Below, piece by piece: positions 23,892 through 34,131 of a stretch of 34,131 nucleotides of DNA (position 1 is the first letter of the stretch; each line of letters opens with the position of its first letter). Where the stretch lies: assembly GCF_001720585.1 (NCBI RefSeq), contig NZ_MABH01000141.1, positions 1 through 34,131 of the forward strand. The letters are read 5' to 3'. The notes below the pieces were generated by a model. It searched no databases, was not told the origin of the DNA, and saw only the letters and a list, made by a program, of their open reading frames with translations. The translations under genes were made by a program, and so were the position numbers. Source of the DNA: Cereibacter johrii (GTDB taxonomy: Bacteria; Pseudomonadota; Alphaproteobacteria; Rhodobacterales; Rhodobacteraceae).

Positions 23892-25190
23892 ATGAGCGAC
23901 ACCGCCAATGCGCCGGGCGCCGCCCGCAAGCGCAGTTTCATCGAGACACTCGAGATCGACACCCGCCTTCTGGGCATGATCGGTGCCTTCGTCGTGCTCT
24001 GTCTCGTGTTCCATTTCCAGACCGACGGGCGGTTCCTGACCCCCCGCAACATCTTCACCCTCGCGATCCAGACCGTCTCGGTCGCGATCATGGCGACGGG
24101 GATGGTCTTCGTGATCGTCACGCGCCACATCGACCTGTCGGTGGGCTCGCTGCTCGCGCTCTGCTCGGCCGTCATGGGCATGATGCAGGTGGTGGTGCTG
24201 CCGCAGATGATGGGCATCGATTTCGGAAGCCCGCTCATCGCCCCGGTGGCGATCGCCGCCGGCCTCGTCGTGGGCGTGGCCATCGGCGCCTTCAACGGCT
24301 GGCTGATCGGCTATCTCGGCATCCCCTCCTTCATCGTGACGCTGGGGGGGCTCCTCATCTGGCGCAACGTGGCCTGGTATCTGACCTCGGGCCAGACCAT
24401 CGGCCCGCTCGACCAGACCTTCCAGCTCTTCGGCGGGATCAACGGCACCATCGGCCCCTTCTGGTCCTGGATCCTCGGCGGCGTCGGCACGGCCGCGGCG
24501 CTCTGGGGGCTCTGGAGCGCGCGGCGCGCCAAGCAGTCGCACGGCTTCGCCGTCAAGCCGGTCTGGGCCGAGCTCGTCATGGGCGGCGTGCTTTCGGCCG
24601 CGATCCTGGGCTTCGTCGCCATCGTCAATGCCTACGAGGTGCCGGCCGCGCGCCTGCGCCGCCTGTTCGAGGCCCGCGGCGAGACCCTGCCCGAGGGCTA
24701 TACGACGGGCTACGGCCTGCCGATCTCGGTCCTTCTGCTGGTGGCGGTCGCCATCGCCATGACCGTCATCGCCAAGCGCACCCGCTTCGGGCGCTACATC
24801 TTCGCCACCGGCGGCAACCCGGATGCGGCCGAGCTGTCGGGCATCAACACGCGGCTCTTGACGGTCAAGATCTTCGCGCTGCTGGGCGGGCTCTGCGCGC
24901 TCTCGGCGGTGGTGGCCTCGGCGCGCCTGACGAACCACGCCAACGACATCGGCACGCTCGACGAGCTGCGCGTCATCGCCGCGGCCGTGATCGGAGGCAC
25001 CGCGCTCTCGGGCGGGATGGGCACGATCTACGGCGCGATCCTCGGTGCGATCATCATGCAGTCGCTCCAGTCCGGGATGGCGATGGTGGGGGTGGATGCG
25101 CCGTTCCAGAACATCGTCGTGGGCTCGGTCCTCGTCCTCGCCGTGCTGATCGACATCATCTACCGCAAGCGGACCGGAGGCTTCAAATGA
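23892..25190 (+). CDS. xylH: D-xylose ABC transporter permease
   Basis: A 432-residue inner-membrane protein with about ten hydrophobic segments, the size of XylH rather than the shorter ribose permease. Typical motifs are [19 protein letters not shown] near the N-terminus and the C-terminal [20 protein letters not shown] soluble stretch between segments ([14 protein letters not shown]) interrupts the middle, as in XylH. It forms the channel with the XylG ATPase. ATG 23892 has no strong ribosome-binding site but starts right after the hairpin gap. Its TGA overlaps the xylG start (ATGA). Confidence 0.92.
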   Translation: MSDTANAPGAARKRSFIETLEIDTRLLGMIGAFVVLCLVFHFQTDGRFLTPRNIFTLAIQTVSVAIMATGMVFVIVTRHIDLSVGSLLALCSAVMGMMQVVVLPQMMGIDFGSPLIAPVAIAAGLVVGVAIGAFNGWLIGYLGIPSFIVTLGGLLIWRNVAWYLTSGQTIGPLDQTFQLFGGINGTIGPFWSWILGGVGTAAALWGLWSARRAKQSHGFAVKPVWAELVMGGVLSAAILGFVAIVNAYEVPAARLRRLFEARGETLPEGYTTGYGLPISVLLLVAVAIAMTVIAKRTRFGRYIFATGGNPDAAELSGINTRLLTVKIFALLGGLCALSAVVASARLTNHANDIGTLDELRVIAAAVIGGTALSGGMGTIYGAILGAIIMQSLQSGMAMVGVDAPFQNIVVGSVLVLAVLIDIIYRKRTGGFK

Positions 25191-25969
25191 CGCTCAACCC
25201 GAACCGCGCCGCCGGCGCCACGCCGCTGGTGGAGATGCGCGACGTCTCGATCAGCTTCGGCGGCATCCGCGCGGTGGATCACGTCTCGCTCGACCTCCAT
25301 GCGGGCGAGGTGGTGGGGCTCCTCGGCCACAACGGCGCGGGCAAGTCCACCCTCATCAAATGCCTCTCGGGCGCCTACCGGATGGACTCGGGCGAGATCC
25401 GCATCAACGGCGAGAAGGCCGAGATCCACAACCCGCGCGACGCCCGCCGCTACAATATCGAGACGATCTACCAGACGCTCGCGCTGGCGGACAATCTCGA
25501 CGCGGCCTCGAACCTGTTCCTCGGGCGCGAGCTGGTCACGCCGCTGGGGTTCGTCGACGATGCGCGGATGGAGGCCGAGACGCGCCGCATCATGGGGCGG
25601 CTCAACCCCAACTTCCGCAAGTTCAAGGTGCCGGTGGCGGCGCTGTCCGGCGGGCAGCGCCAGTCGGTCGCCATCGCCCGGGCGGTCTATTTCAACGCCA
25701 GGATCCTCATCATGGACGAGCCCACCGCCGCGCTGGGCCCGCAGGAGACGCGGATGGTGGGCGAGCTGATCCAGGAGCTGAAGCGGCAGGGCCTCGGCAT
25801 CTTCCTCATCAGCCACGACATCCATGACGTGATGGATCTCTGCGACCGGATTTCGGTGATGAAGAACGGGGTCCTCGTGGGCTCCGAGCAGGTGGGCGAT
25901 GTCACCGAGGACGAGATCCTCGGCATGATCATCCTCGGCAAGAAGCCCGAACGGGCAGGAGCTGTCTGA
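25187..25969 (+). CDS. xylG: Sugar ABC transporter ATP-binding protein, single-domain form
   Basis: A 260-residue ATPase with one nucleotide-binding domain: Walker [10 protein letters not shown] at 47-55, signature LSGGQ from 153, Walker B ending in MDEP (Asp177, Glu178) and the H-loop in [10 protein letters not shown]. The classical E. coli XylG has two such domains in about 510 residues, so this is the half-size type found in many alphaproteobacterial pentose and fructose systems, probably acting as a homodimer. GGAGG lies 7 bp before the ATG. Overlaps xylH at its start and xylB at its end (TGATG), so all are coupled. The single-domain state is a whole architecture, not a truncation: the frame ends cleanly. 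Confidence 0.9.
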   Translation: MTLNPNRAAGATPLVEMRDVSISFGGIRAVDHVSLDLHAGEVVGLLGHNGAGKSTLIKCLSGAYRMDSGEIRINGEKAEIHNPRDARRYNIETIYQTLALADNLDAASNLFLGRELVTPLGFVDDARMEAETRRIMGRLNPNFRKFKVPVAALSGGQRQSVAIARAVYFNARILIMDEPTAALGPQETRMVGELIQELKRQGLGIFLISHDIHDVMDLCDRISVMKNGVLVGSEQVGDVTEDEILGMIILGKKPERAGAV

Positions 25970-27405
25970 TGTATATCGGTCTCGATCTCGGCACCTCGGG
26001 GCTCAAGGGCATCCTGATCGACGAGGAGCAGCGCGTCCTCGCCGAGGCGGTGGCGCCGCTCTCCGTGAGCCGCCCGCACGAGGGCTGGTCCGAACAGTCG
26101 CCCGCCGATTGGATCGCCGCCGCCGAGGCGGTGATGGATCAGCTGGCAGCCCAGGGGCTGTCGGAGGTGAAGGGCATCGGGCTTTCGGGCCAGATGCATG
26201 GCGCGACCCTGCTCGATGCCTCGGACGAGGTGCTCCGCCCCTGCATCCTGTGGAACGACACCCGCAGCCATGCCGAGGCGGTGGCGCTCGACGCCGACCC
26301 GCGCTTCCGGGCCATCACGGGCAACATCGTCTTTCCGGGCTTCACCGCGCCGAAGCTCGTCTGGGTCGAGCGGCACGAGCCCGCGATCCGCGAGCGGGTG
26401 GCCAAGGTGCTTCTGCCCAAGGATTATCTGCGGCTCTGGCTGACCGGCGAGCATGTGGCCGAGATGTCGGACGCGGCCGGGACGAGCTGGCTCGACGTGG
26501 GCGCGCGCGACTGGTCGGACGCGCTCCTCGCCGCGACCGGCCTCACGCGCGAGGCGATGCCGCGGCTGGTGGAGGGCTCGGCCGTCTCGGGTGCGCTGCG
26601 CCCCGCGCTGGCGGCCCGCTGGGGCCTGCCCCAGGGCGTGGTCGTCGCGGGCGGGGGCGGCGACAATGCCGCCTCGGCCGTGGGGGGGGGGGTCGTGCGC
26701 GCGGGCGAGGCCTTCGTCAGCCTCGGCACCTCGGGCGTGCTCTTTGCCGCCAATGACGGCTACCAGCCCGCGCCCGAGACCGCCGTCCATACCTTCTGCC
26801 ACGCGCTGCCGGGCGCCTGGCACCAGATGGGGGTGATCCTCGCCGCGACCGATGCGCTCAACTGGTATGCCCGCCTCGTGGGACAGGAAGCCTCCGCCCT
26901 GACGAAGGAGCTGGGCGAGCTGCAGGCCCCCGGCCGGACCCTGTTCCTGCCCTATCTCGGCGGCGAGCGGACGCCGCTCAACGATGCCGCGATCCGGGGC
27001 GCCTTCACGGGGCTCGAACATGCGACCGACCGGGCGGCGGGCACCCGCGCCGTACTCGAGGGCGTGACCTTCGCCATCCGCGACTGCCGCGACGCGCTGG
27101 CCGCCACCGGCACCCGGCTCGAGAGCCTGATCGCCGTGGGCGGCGGCTCGCGCTCGGACTACTGGCTCTCGGCCATCGCCACGGCGCTCGACGTGCCGGT
27201 TCTCCTGCCCGCCGCGGGCGATTTCGGCGGAGCCTTCGGGGCCGCGCGGCTTGCGCTCATGGCGGCCACCGGCGCCGGAGCCGAGATCGCGACCCTGCCG
27301 CCCATCGCCAGCACCCTCTCGCCCGACCGCGGCCTGACCGCCGCCTTCGACGACGCCCACGCGCGCCATCGTGCCGCCCAGACAGCCATCAGGAGCCTTT
27401 CATGA
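25969..27405 (+). CDS. xylB: Xylulokinase
   Basis: XylB phosphorylates D-xylulose to xylulose-5-phosphate, feeding the pentose phosphate pathway. The 478-residue protein is a full-length FGGY kinase: [15 protein letters not shown] at the start, [23 protein letters not shown], the catalytic Asp232 in [33 protein letters not shown] and [11 protein letters not shown]. An 11-G run (26682-26692) lies within the VGGGV codons about 10 residues after the catalytic Asp. The start overlaps xylG and the end overlaps xylA by 4 bp, marking tight coupling. Confidence 0.96.
   Translation: MYIGLDLGTSGLKGILIDEEQRVLAEAVAPLSVSRPHEGWSEQSPADWIAAAEAVMDQLAAQGLSEVKGIGLSGQMHGATLLDASDEVLRPCILWNDTRSHAEAVALDADPRFRAITGNIVFPGFTAPKLVWVERHEPAIRERVAKVLLPKDYLRLWLTGEHVAEMSDAAGTSWLDVGARDWSDALLAATGLTREAMPRLVEGSAVSGALRPALAARWGLPQGVVVAGGGGDNAASAVGGGVVRAGEAFVSLGTSGVLFAANDGYQPAPETAVHTFCHALPGAWHQMGVILAATDALNWYARLVGQEASALTKELGELQAPGRTLFLPYLGGERTPLNDAAIRGAFTGLEHATDRAAGTRAVLEGVTFAIRDCRDALAATGTRLESLIAVGGGSRSDYWLSAIATALDVPVLLPAAGDFGGAFGAARLALMAATGAGAEIATLPPIASTLSPDRGLTAAFDDAHARHRAAQTAIRSLS
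26682..26692 (+). repeat. 11-G homopolymer tract within xylB
   Basis: Eleven consecutive Gs, spelling the end of a GTG codon, three GGG glycine codons and the first base of GTC. GGC or GGT would encode glycine equally well. A tract this long is a typical site of polymerase slippage. Confidence 0.9.
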
Positions 27406-28703
27406 CCGACTTCTTCGCGGGTATCCCGCAGATCCGCTACGAGGGCGAAGGCTCTTCCAACGAATTCGCCTTCCGCCACTACAATCCCGACGAGGTGATC
27501 CTCGGCAAGCGGATGGAAGAGCATCTGCGCTTCGCGGTCGCCTGGTGGCACAGCTTCGCCTGGCCGGGCGGCGATCCGTTCGGCGGCCAGACCTTCGACC
27601 GGCCCTGGTTCGGCGACACGCTGGAACTGGCAAAGCTCAAGGCCGACGTGGCCTTCGAGATGTTCGACATCCTCGGCGCGCCCTTCTTCTGCTTCCACGA
27701 TGCCGACATCCGCCCCGAGGGCGCGACCTTCGCCGAGAGCAAGCGCAACCTCGAGGAGATCGTCGATTACATCGGCACCAAGATGGAAGGGTCCAAGACG
27801 AAGCTCCTCTGGGGCACGGCGAACCTCTTCTCGCACCGCCGCTTCATGGCGGGCGCGGCCACCAACCCGGACCCCGACGTCTTCGCCTGGTCGGCGGCCA
27901 CCGTGAAGGGCTGCATGGACGCCACGATGAAGCTCGGCGGCGCGAACTATGTGCTCTGGGGCGGGCGCGAGGGCTATGAGACGCTGCTCAACACCGACCT
28001 CACCCGCGAGGCCGAGAATGCGGGCCGCTTCCTGCAGATGGTGGTGGACTACAAGCACAAGATCGGCTTCCAGGGCACGATCCTGATCGAGCCGAAGCCG
28101 CAGGAGCCCTCGAAGCACCAGTACGACTATGACGTGGCGACGGTCTACGGCTTCCTCAAGCGCTTCGGCCTCGAGAAGGAAGTGAAGCTCAACATCGAGC
28201 AGGGCCATGCGATCCTCGCCGGCCACAGTTTCGAGCACGAGCTGGCGCTGGCGGCGAGCCTCGGCATCCTCGGCTCGATCGACATGAACCGGAACGACTA
28301 TCAGTCGGGCTGGGACACCGACCAGTTCCCGCACAACCACCCCGAGATGGCGCTGGCCTATTACGAGATCCTGCGGGCGGGCGGCTTCACCACGGGCGGC
28401 ACGAACTTCGACGCGAAGATCCGCCGCCAGAGCCTCGACCCCGAGGATCTCGTGCTGGCCCATGTGGGCGGCATGGACACCTGCGCCCGTGCGCTGAAGG
28501 CCGCGGCGCGGCTCCATGAGGACGGAAGCCTCGAGAAGGCCCGTGCCGCGCGTTATGCGGGCTGGGAGACGCCCGAGGCGAAGGCGATGCTCGCCTCCTC
28601 GCTGGAGGAGATCGAGGCCCGCGTGCTGGCCGAGGCGATCAACCCCGAACCGCGCTCGGGCCGGCAGGAGCGGCTGGAAAACCTCTGGAACCGCTTCGTC
28701 TGA
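27402..28703 (+). CDS. xylA: Xylose isomerase
   Basis: XylA isomerises D-xylose to D-xylulose using two divalent metal ions. The 433-residue length is that of class II enzymes. Conserved elements are [12 protein letters not shown] (His99, Asp102), [30 protein letters not shown], the metal site [17 protein letters not shown] (Glu266, His269), WDTDQFP and [11 protein letters not shown]. All expected metal ligands are kept. In the His269 motif the usual EANH reads EQGH, an uncommon change next to a ligand. The gene ends the operon, followed by a strong terminator. The start overlaps the xylB stop by four bases, with AGGAG just upstream. Confidence 0.97.
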   Translation: MTDFFAGIPQIRYEGEGSSNEFAFRHYNPDEVILGKRMEEHLRFAVAWWHSFAWPGGDPFGGQTFDRPWFGDTLELAKLKADVAFEMFDILGAPFFCFHDADIRPEGATFAESKRNLEEIVDYIGTKMEGSKTKLLWGTANLFSHRRFMAGAATNPDPDVFAWSAATVKGCMDATMKLGGANYVLWGGREGYETLLNTDLTREAENAGRFLQMVVDYKHKIGFQGTILIEPKPQEPSKHQYDYDVATVYGFLKRFGLEKEVKLNIEQGHAILAGHSFEHELALAASLGILGSIDMNRNDYQSGWDTDQFPHNHPEMALAYYEILRAGGFTTGGTNFDAKIRRQSLDPEDLVLAHVGGMDTCARALKAAARLHEDGSLEKARAARYAGWETPEAKAMLASSLEEIEARVLAEAINPEPRSGRQERLENLWNRFV

Positions 28704-28720
28704 GACAGGACCGGAAGCGG

Positions 28721-28746
28721 AAGGCCGCCCCCCGGGGCGGCCTTTT
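28721..28746. terminator. Bidirectional terminator between xylA and ubiG
   Basis: AAGGCCGCCCC (28721-28731) and GGGGCGGCCTT (28734-28744) are perfectly complementary, followed by TTTT on the plus strand (28743-28746). The central bases must open to form a loop. AA at the left arm gives a short T-tract for the convergent ubiG transcript. Confidence 0.85.
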
Positions 28747-28750
28747 CATG

Positions 28751-29494
28751 TCAGCTGCGCCGCACGCTTGCGGTGACGTAGTTCACCGACAGGTCGCGAG
28801 CGGACAGGCTCCAGCTCCAGCTGACCGGATTGAACACCATGCCCTTGCGGTCGACCGGATCGAGGCCCGCCTTGCGGATCAGATCGTAAAGCTCGTCGGG
28901 CGTGATGAATTTCGACCAGTCGTGCGTGCCCTTGGGCAGCCAGCGCATGATCCATTCGGCGCCCACGATGGCCATGGCGAAGCTCTTGGGGTTGCGGTTC
29001 AGCGTCGAGCAGATCATCAGGCCGCCCGGCTTCAGAAGCTCGCGGCAGGCCGTCAGATAGGCCAGCGGATCGGCCACATGCTCGACCACCTCCATGTTGA
29101 GCACCACGTCGAACCGCTCGCCCGCGGCGGCGAGGGCCTCGGCCGTCGTGTTGCGATAGTCGATGGTCAGGCCCGACTGCTCGGCGTGGAGCTTCGCCAC
29201 CGGGATGTTGCGCGGCGCGGCGTCGGCGCCGATCACCTCGGCCCCCAGACGCGCCATCGGCTCGGAGAGAAGCCCGCCGCCGCAGCCGATGTCGAGGAGC
29301 CGCAGCCCCTCGAAGGGCAGGGGGGCGGAGAGGTCGCGGTCGAACTCGGCGGCGATCTGCTGGGTGATGTAATCCAGCCGGCAGGGGTTCATCTGGTGCA
29401 GCGGCTTGAACTTCCCGTGGGGGTTCCACCATTCGGCTGCCATGGCCTCGAACTTGGCAACCTCGGCCGGATCGATGGTGCTGGACGTTTCCAT
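28751..29494 (-). CDS. ubiG: Ubiquinone biosynthesis O-methyltransferase
   Basis: UbiG methylates ring hydroxyls in two O-methylation steps of ubiquinone synthesis. The 247-residue protein has the UbiG N-terminal [23 protein letters not shown] motif [15 protein letters not shown] (DIGCGGG at 68-74), [14 protein letters not shown] and [23 protein letters not shown] 29494 was chosen for the AAGGAG site 7 bp upstream; a longer frame reaches 29557 but adds residues that do not match the family. It is divergent from pip, with 61 bp between starts. Confidence 0.95.
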   Translation of the reverse strand: METSSTIDPAEVAKFEAMAAEWWNPHGKFKPLHQMNPCRLDYITQQIAAEFDRDLSAPLPFEGLRLLDIGCGGGLLSEPMARLGAEVIGADAAPRNIPVAKLHAEQSGLTIDYRNTTAEALAAAGERFDVVLNMEVVEHVADPLAYLTACRELLKPGGLMICSTLNRNPKSFAMAIVGAEWIMRWLPKGTHDWSKFITPDELYDLIRKAGLDPVDRKGMVFNPVSWSWSLSARDLSVNYVTASVRRS

Positions 29495-29555
29495 TGCAAA
29501 CTCCTTGCGGTTTCCCCGATGGCGGATCAGGCTGGCGGCGTTATATAGGACGAAC

Positions 29556-30524
29556 ATGGATCAAAGATCAGGCCAAAAGCGCGCAGTCGAGTTCCTCTAT
29601 CCGTCGATCGATCCTTACGATCAGCGGGTCATCGACATGGGCGACGGCCACCGGATCTATGTCGAGCAATGCGGAACCCCGGACGGCGAGCCTGTGCTCG
29701 TGCTGCATGGCGGCCCCGGGGGCGGCTGCAGCCCCTCGATGCGGCGCTATTTCGACCCGGACCGCTACCGCGTGATCCTGTTCGACCAGCGCGGCTGCGG
29801 CCGGTCGCGGCCCCATGCCTCGGTCGAGGCGAACACGACCTGGCACCTCGTCTCGGACATCGAGGCGATCCGCCGGAAGCTCGGCATCGACCGCTGGACC
29901 TGCTTCGGCGGCAGTTGGGGGGCGACGCTCGCGCTGATCTATGCGATCTCGCACCCCGAACGGGTGTCGAACCTGATCCTGCGCGGCGTCTTCCTGATGA
30001 CGAAAGCCGAGCTCGACTGGTTCTACGGCGGCGGGGCGGCGGCCTTCTTCCCCGACATCTGGGCCCGGTTCGTGGCTCCCGTTCCGCCGGAGGAGCGGGG
30101 GGATCTCGTTGCGGCCTACCGGCGGCGGCTCTTCTCGGGCAACCTGATGGAGGAGACGCGCTTCGGCCGCACCTGGGCCAACTGGGAGAATGCGCTGGCC
30201 TCGGTCTCGCAGGACGGGCCTCTGGGCGAGAGCCCGTCGGAATATGCCCGCGCCTTCGCCCGGCTGGAAAATCACTATTTCTCCCACGGGGGCTTCCTCG
30301 AGCAGGACGGCTGGATCCTCGCCAACCGCCACCGGATCGAGCATATCCCGGCGGTGATCGTGCAGGGGCGCTACGACATGATCTGCCCGCCGGTATCCGC
30401 CTGGAAGCTGGCCCAAGGGTGGGAGAAGGCGGATCTCAGGATCGTGCCGTTTGCGGGCCACGCGCTCTCCGAACCGGGCATCAGTGCGGAACTCGTCCGG
30501 GTGATGGACACGCTTCCCGGATGA
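29556..30524 (+). CDS. pip: Proline iminopeptidase
   Basis: An alpha/beta hydrolase of the S33 family, 322 residues, that releases N-terminal proline from peptides. It has the oxyanion motif [10 protein letters not shown] near residue 51, [12 protein letters not shown], the nucleophile Ser120 in [10 protein letters not shown], the acid Asp in [10 protein letters not shown] and the His in AGHALSE. ATG 29556 is preceded by AGGA; frames starting at 29406 run through the ubiG start on the other strand. A TATATA lies within the short gap just upstream and may be a -10. A weak stem, ACCGC/GCGGT (30544-30559), follows its stop and may end transcription. Confidence 0.93.
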   Translation: MDQRSGQKRAVEFLYPSIDPYDQRVIDMGDGHRIYVEQCGTPDGEPVLVLHGGPGGGCSPSMRRYFDPDRYRVILFDQRGCGRSRPHASVEANTTWHLVSDIEAIRRKLGIDRWTCFGGSWGATLALIYAISHPERVSNLILRGVFLMTKAELDWFYGGGAAAFFPDIWARFVAPVPPEERGDLVAAYRRRLFSGNLMEETRFGRTWANWENALASVSQDGPLGESPSEYARAFARLENHYFSHGGFLEQDGWILANRHRIEHIPAVIVQGRYDMICPPVSAWKLAQGWEKADLRIVPFAGHALSEPGISAELVRVMDTLPG

Positions 30525-30589
30525 AGCCGCAGCCCGCGAGGGCACCGCGGACCTGCGGTCTTTGACATGATTTTCACGTCCGCGTGACG

Positions 30590-30619
30590 CTTGCAGCCCC
30601 AAATGGCCCCCCCTATATA
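30590..30619 (+). promoter_or_regulatory. Heat-shock (RpoH-type) promoter of dnaK-dnaJ
   Basis: CTTGCA (30590-30595) and CTATAT (30613-30618) are 17 bp apart. The CTTG and CTATAT boxes match alphaproteobacterial sigma-32 promoters, and dnaK is the classic target. A TTGACA at 30562-30567 upstream, without a good -10, and a TCACG-N4-CGTGA dyad (30574-30587) also lie here. Leader length would be roughly 108 bases. Confidence 0.7.
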
Positions 30620-30733
30620 CGCCCGGTAGCCGGAAGGGGCGCCACCCCGGATGGCAGGAATTTCGGGATCGGGGATCGGACGCCGACAGTCGGGCCTGAC
30701 CCCCACAACATCGCCGCAAGAGAGGTGCACAAC

Positions 30734-32644
<1,911 letters not shown>

Positions 32645-32660
32645 GGCCGCAACGGAACGT

Positions 32661-32693
32661 GAGGGGGGCGGTCTCGAAAGGGCCGCCCCACTC
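32661..32693 (+). promoter_or_regulatory. Hairpin between dnaK and dnaJ
   Basis: A 13-position stem with one mismatch and one G-U pair around a TCGAAAG loop: left arm gaggggggcggtc (32661-32673) and right arm ggccgccccactc (32681-32693). There is no T-tract after it. It may reduce read-through or shield the dnaK 3' end, giving more DnaK than DnaJ. Confidence 0.6.
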
Positions 32694-32716
32694 GCGTGGC
32701 CCAAGGGGATGTGCCA

Positions 32717-33865
32717 ATGGCAAAGCGCGATTATTACGAGGTTCTGGGCGTATCCCGCACGGCCTCGGCTGACGAGCTGAAGAAGGCCTACCGAACGAAG
32801 GCGAAGGAACTCCACCCCGACCGGAATGCGGACAACCCTCAGGCCGAGGCCCAGTTCAAGGAAGTGAACGAGGCCTACGACGTGCTCCGCGACGCGGACA
32901 AGAAGGCGGCCTACGACCGTTACGGCCATGCGGCCTTCGAGGGCGGCATGGGCGGCGGCGGCGCACGCGCCGGCGGCTACGGCCAGCAGGGGGACTTCGC
33001 CTCCGCCTTCTCCGACGTGTTCGAGGATCTGTTCGGCGACTTCATGGGGGGGCGCGGCGGCGCCCCGCGGAGCCGCGCGCAACGCGGGTCGGATCTGCGC
33101 TACAACCTGCGCGTGACGCTCGACGAGGCCTACCGCGGCGTCCAGAAGACGATCAACGTGCCCGCTTCGGTGGCCTGTGACGCCTGCAAGGGCACCGGCG
33201 CCGAAGGCGGGGCCGAGGCCGTCACCTGCCCGACCTGCTCGGGCATGGGCAAGGTGCGGGCGCAGCAGGGCTTCTTCACCGTCGAGCGGACCTGCCCGAC
33301 CTGCAACGGCATGGGCCAGATCGTGAAGAACCCGTGCAAGGTCTGCCACGGCGCGGGACGGGTCGAGAAGGAACGGTCGCTTTCGGTCAATATCCCCGCG
33401 GGGGTCGAGACCGGAACGCGGATCCGGCTGGCCGGGGAGGGCGAGGCCGGGATGCGGGGCGGCCCCTCCGGCGACCTCTATATCTTCATCGAGGTGCGCG
33501 AACATGCGCTGTTCCAGCGCGACGGGGTGCATCTCTTCTGCCGCGTGCCGGTCTCGATCGCGGCGGCGGCCCTCGGCGGCGAGGTCGAGGTGCCCACCAT
33601 CGACGGCGGGTCGAGCCGCGTGAAGATCCCGGCCGGCAGCCAGACCGGCAAGCAGATGCGGCTGCGCGGCAAGGGGATGCCGGCGCTCCGCGGCGGCGGG
33701 GCGGGCGACATGCTGATCGAGCTGGCGGTCGAGACCCCCGTCAACCTGACCGCCCGCCAGAAGGAGCTTCTGCGCGAGTTCGAGAAGCTGTCCGAGGACA
33801 ACAATCCCGAGGGCAAGAGCTTCTTCTCGAAGGTGAAGGGCTTCTGGGACGGCATGACCGGCTGA
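32717..33865 (+). CDS. dnaJ: Co-chaperone DnaJ (Hsp40, type I)
   Basis: A full type I Hsp40 of 382 residues: J domain with HPD in [10 protein letters not shown], a Gly/Phe-rich stretch [19 protein letters not shown], four zinc-finger repeats ([32 protein letters not shown]) and C-terminal substrate-binding domains with [17 protein letters not shown]. It stimulates DnaK ATP hydrolysis and hands over clients. ATG 32717 follows AAGGGGAT; an ATG or GTG further upstream near 32696 would add seven residues not in the family. A terminator follows. Confidence 0.98.
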   Translation: MAKRDYYEVLGVSRTASADELKKAYRTKAKELHPDRNADNPQAEAQFKEVNEAYDVLRDADKKAAYDRYGHAAFEGGMGGGGARAGGYGQQGDFASAFSDVFEDLFGDFMGGRGGAPRSRAQRGSDLRYNLRVTLDEAYRGVQKTINVPASVACDACKGTGAEGGAEAVTCPTCSGMGKVRAQQGFFTVERTCPTCNGMGQIVKNPCKVCHGAGRVEKERSLSVNIPAGVETGTRIRLAGEGEAGMRGGPSGDLYIFIEVREHALFQRDGVHLFCRVPVSIAAAALGGEVEVPTIDGGSSRVKIPAGSQTGKQMRLRGKGMPALRGGGAGDMLIELAVETPVNLTARQKELLREFEKLSEDNNPEGKSFFSKVKGFWDGMTG

Positions 33866-33873
33866 CCCCAAGC

Positions 33874-33901
33874 GCCGCGCCCGTGACGGGCGCGGCCTTT
33901 T
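33874..33901 (+). terminator. Rho-independent terminator after dnaJ
   Basis: GCCGCGCCCG (33874-33883) and CGGGCGCGGC (33887-33896) pair perfectly around TGA and are followed by CTTTTC. This ends the dnaK-dnaJ transcript. Confidence 0.9.
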
Positions 33902-33928
33902 CATCCCGTCCCTCCGAGGGCTCTTGCC

Positions 33929-34131
33929 ATGGCCCGCCCTCGGGAGGACCCGGCTCCCGGCTCCCGGCTCCCGGCTCCCGGCTCCCGGCTCCCGGCTCCC
34001 GGCTCCCGGCTCCCGGCTCCCGGCTCCCGGCTCCCGGCTCCCGGCTCCCGGCTCCCGGCTCCCGGCTCCCGGCTCCCGGCTCCCGGCTCCCGGCTCCCGG
34101 CTCCCGGCTCCCGGCTCCCGGCTCCCGGCTC
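33929..34131 (+). CDS. Open frame through the 7-bp array (doubtful gene, runs off the window)
   Basis: From ATG 33929 a frame reads MARPREDPA and then repeats the heptapeptide PGSRLPA to the window edge with no stop. A GAGGG lies about 9 bases ahead. Because the repeat unit is 7 bp, every forward frame through the array gives the same heptapeptide in another phase and none has a stop, so openness is not evidence of coding. Its Pro/Gly/Arg/Ser content fits no family I know. I list it so that the frame is recorded; most likely it is not expressed as a functional protein. Confidence 0.15.
   Translation, partial: MARPREDPAPGSRLPAPGSRLPAPGSRLPAPGSRLPAPGSRLPAPGSRLPAPGSRLPAPGSRLPAPG
33949..34131. 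repeat. Perfect tandem array of the heptamer CCCGGCT, 26 copies
   Basis: From 33949 to the last base, the unit CCCGGCT repeats 26 times without a single variant, plus one base. It continues beyond the window or ends at a contig boundary. The bottom strand reads AGCCGGG repeated, so it carries 26 GGG runs separated by 4 bases, which meets the G-quadruplex pattern many times over. An imperfect inverted repeat (CCTCCGAGGG 33911-33920 with CCCTCGGGAGG 33937-33947) sits just before it. Confidence 0.97.

Noticed and set aside
25187-25969. xylG as a truncated pseudogene
   Set aside because: It has all ATPase motifs, a clean stop overlapping xylB, and a length normal for single-domain importers.
21309-28703. 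Xylose cassette as a recently acquired island
   Set aside because: GC content and codon use look like those of the neighbours, and there is no integrase, tRNA or direct repeat at the edges. Acquisition is possible but unsupported.
33949-34131. CRISPR array
   Set aside because: Units are only 7 bp, directly abutting with no spacers, and no cas genes are present.

Overview
The window is about 34 kb of high-GC bacterial chromosome. Codon use is strongly G/C-ending and most intergenic gaps are under 200 bp. The gene families and layout (proline iminopeptidase-dnaK-dnaJ, a heat-shock-like promoter with CTTG and CTATAT boxes, an NDUFAF5-like gene next to hemH, TamA-TamB, UbiG, small envelope proteins) point to an alphaproteobacterium of the Rhodobacteraceae. 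A member of the Rhodobacter/Cereibacter sphaeroides group is my best guess, from recognition only. I see no phage, insertion sequence, CRISPR array, rRNA or tRNA.

Layout. (1) 1-3240: the end of a TrmA/RumA-type RNA m5U methyltransferase, an L,D-transpeptidase lipoprotein, a CAP-domain lipoprotein on the opposite strand, a Tat-exported L,D-transpeptidase and a 58-residue envelope protein. (2) 3353-5336, minus strand: ferrochelatase hemH behind an NDUFAF5-like gene. (3) 5369-9133, plus strand: comF, grxC, a nitrilase-like hydrolase, a MarR regulator, an NAD-dependent epimerase and a polyprenyl-phosphate sugar transferase, the last five overlapping or nearly so. (4) 9284-14400: an exopolysaccharide block with a membrane UDP-sugar dehydratase/epimerase (CapD/WbpM type), YjbH, the YjbF lipoprotein and a 78-residue envelope protein. 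(5) 14475-15311: a YihY-family membrane protein. (6) 15468-21121, minus strand: tamA-tamB, an outer-membrane assembly/lipid-transport pair. (7) 21309-28703: a xylose cassette with a divergent ROK repressor xylR and the operon xylF-xylH-xylG-xylB-xylA. (8) 28751-33865: ubiG on the minus strand, then pip, dnaK and dnaJ. (9) 33949 to the window end: a perfect 7-bp tandem array of 26 copies that runs off the window.

Working together. The xylose cassette is self-contained: binding protein, permease and ATPase import xylose, XylA isomerises it and XylB phosphorylates it, and XylR very likely senses the sugar. The block from 7662 to 14400 looks like a surface-polysaccharide pathway, with sugar-nucleotide modification, lipid-linked initiation and YjbH/YjbF export-associated envelope proteins. 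No flippase, polymerase or further glycosyltransferases are visible, so it would depend on genes elsewhere. Two small proteins, near 3.0 kb and 14.2 kb, are clear relatives of each other.

Nothing here is an obviously new multi-gene system. The best leads are the GC-rich 7-bp array with G-quadruplex potential on one strand, the small envelope-protein family tied to the Yjb genes, a 16-bp perfect inverted repeat inside a hydrolase gene, an 11-G tract inside xylB, and an NDUFAF5-like protein whose SAM-binding motif is unrecognisable.
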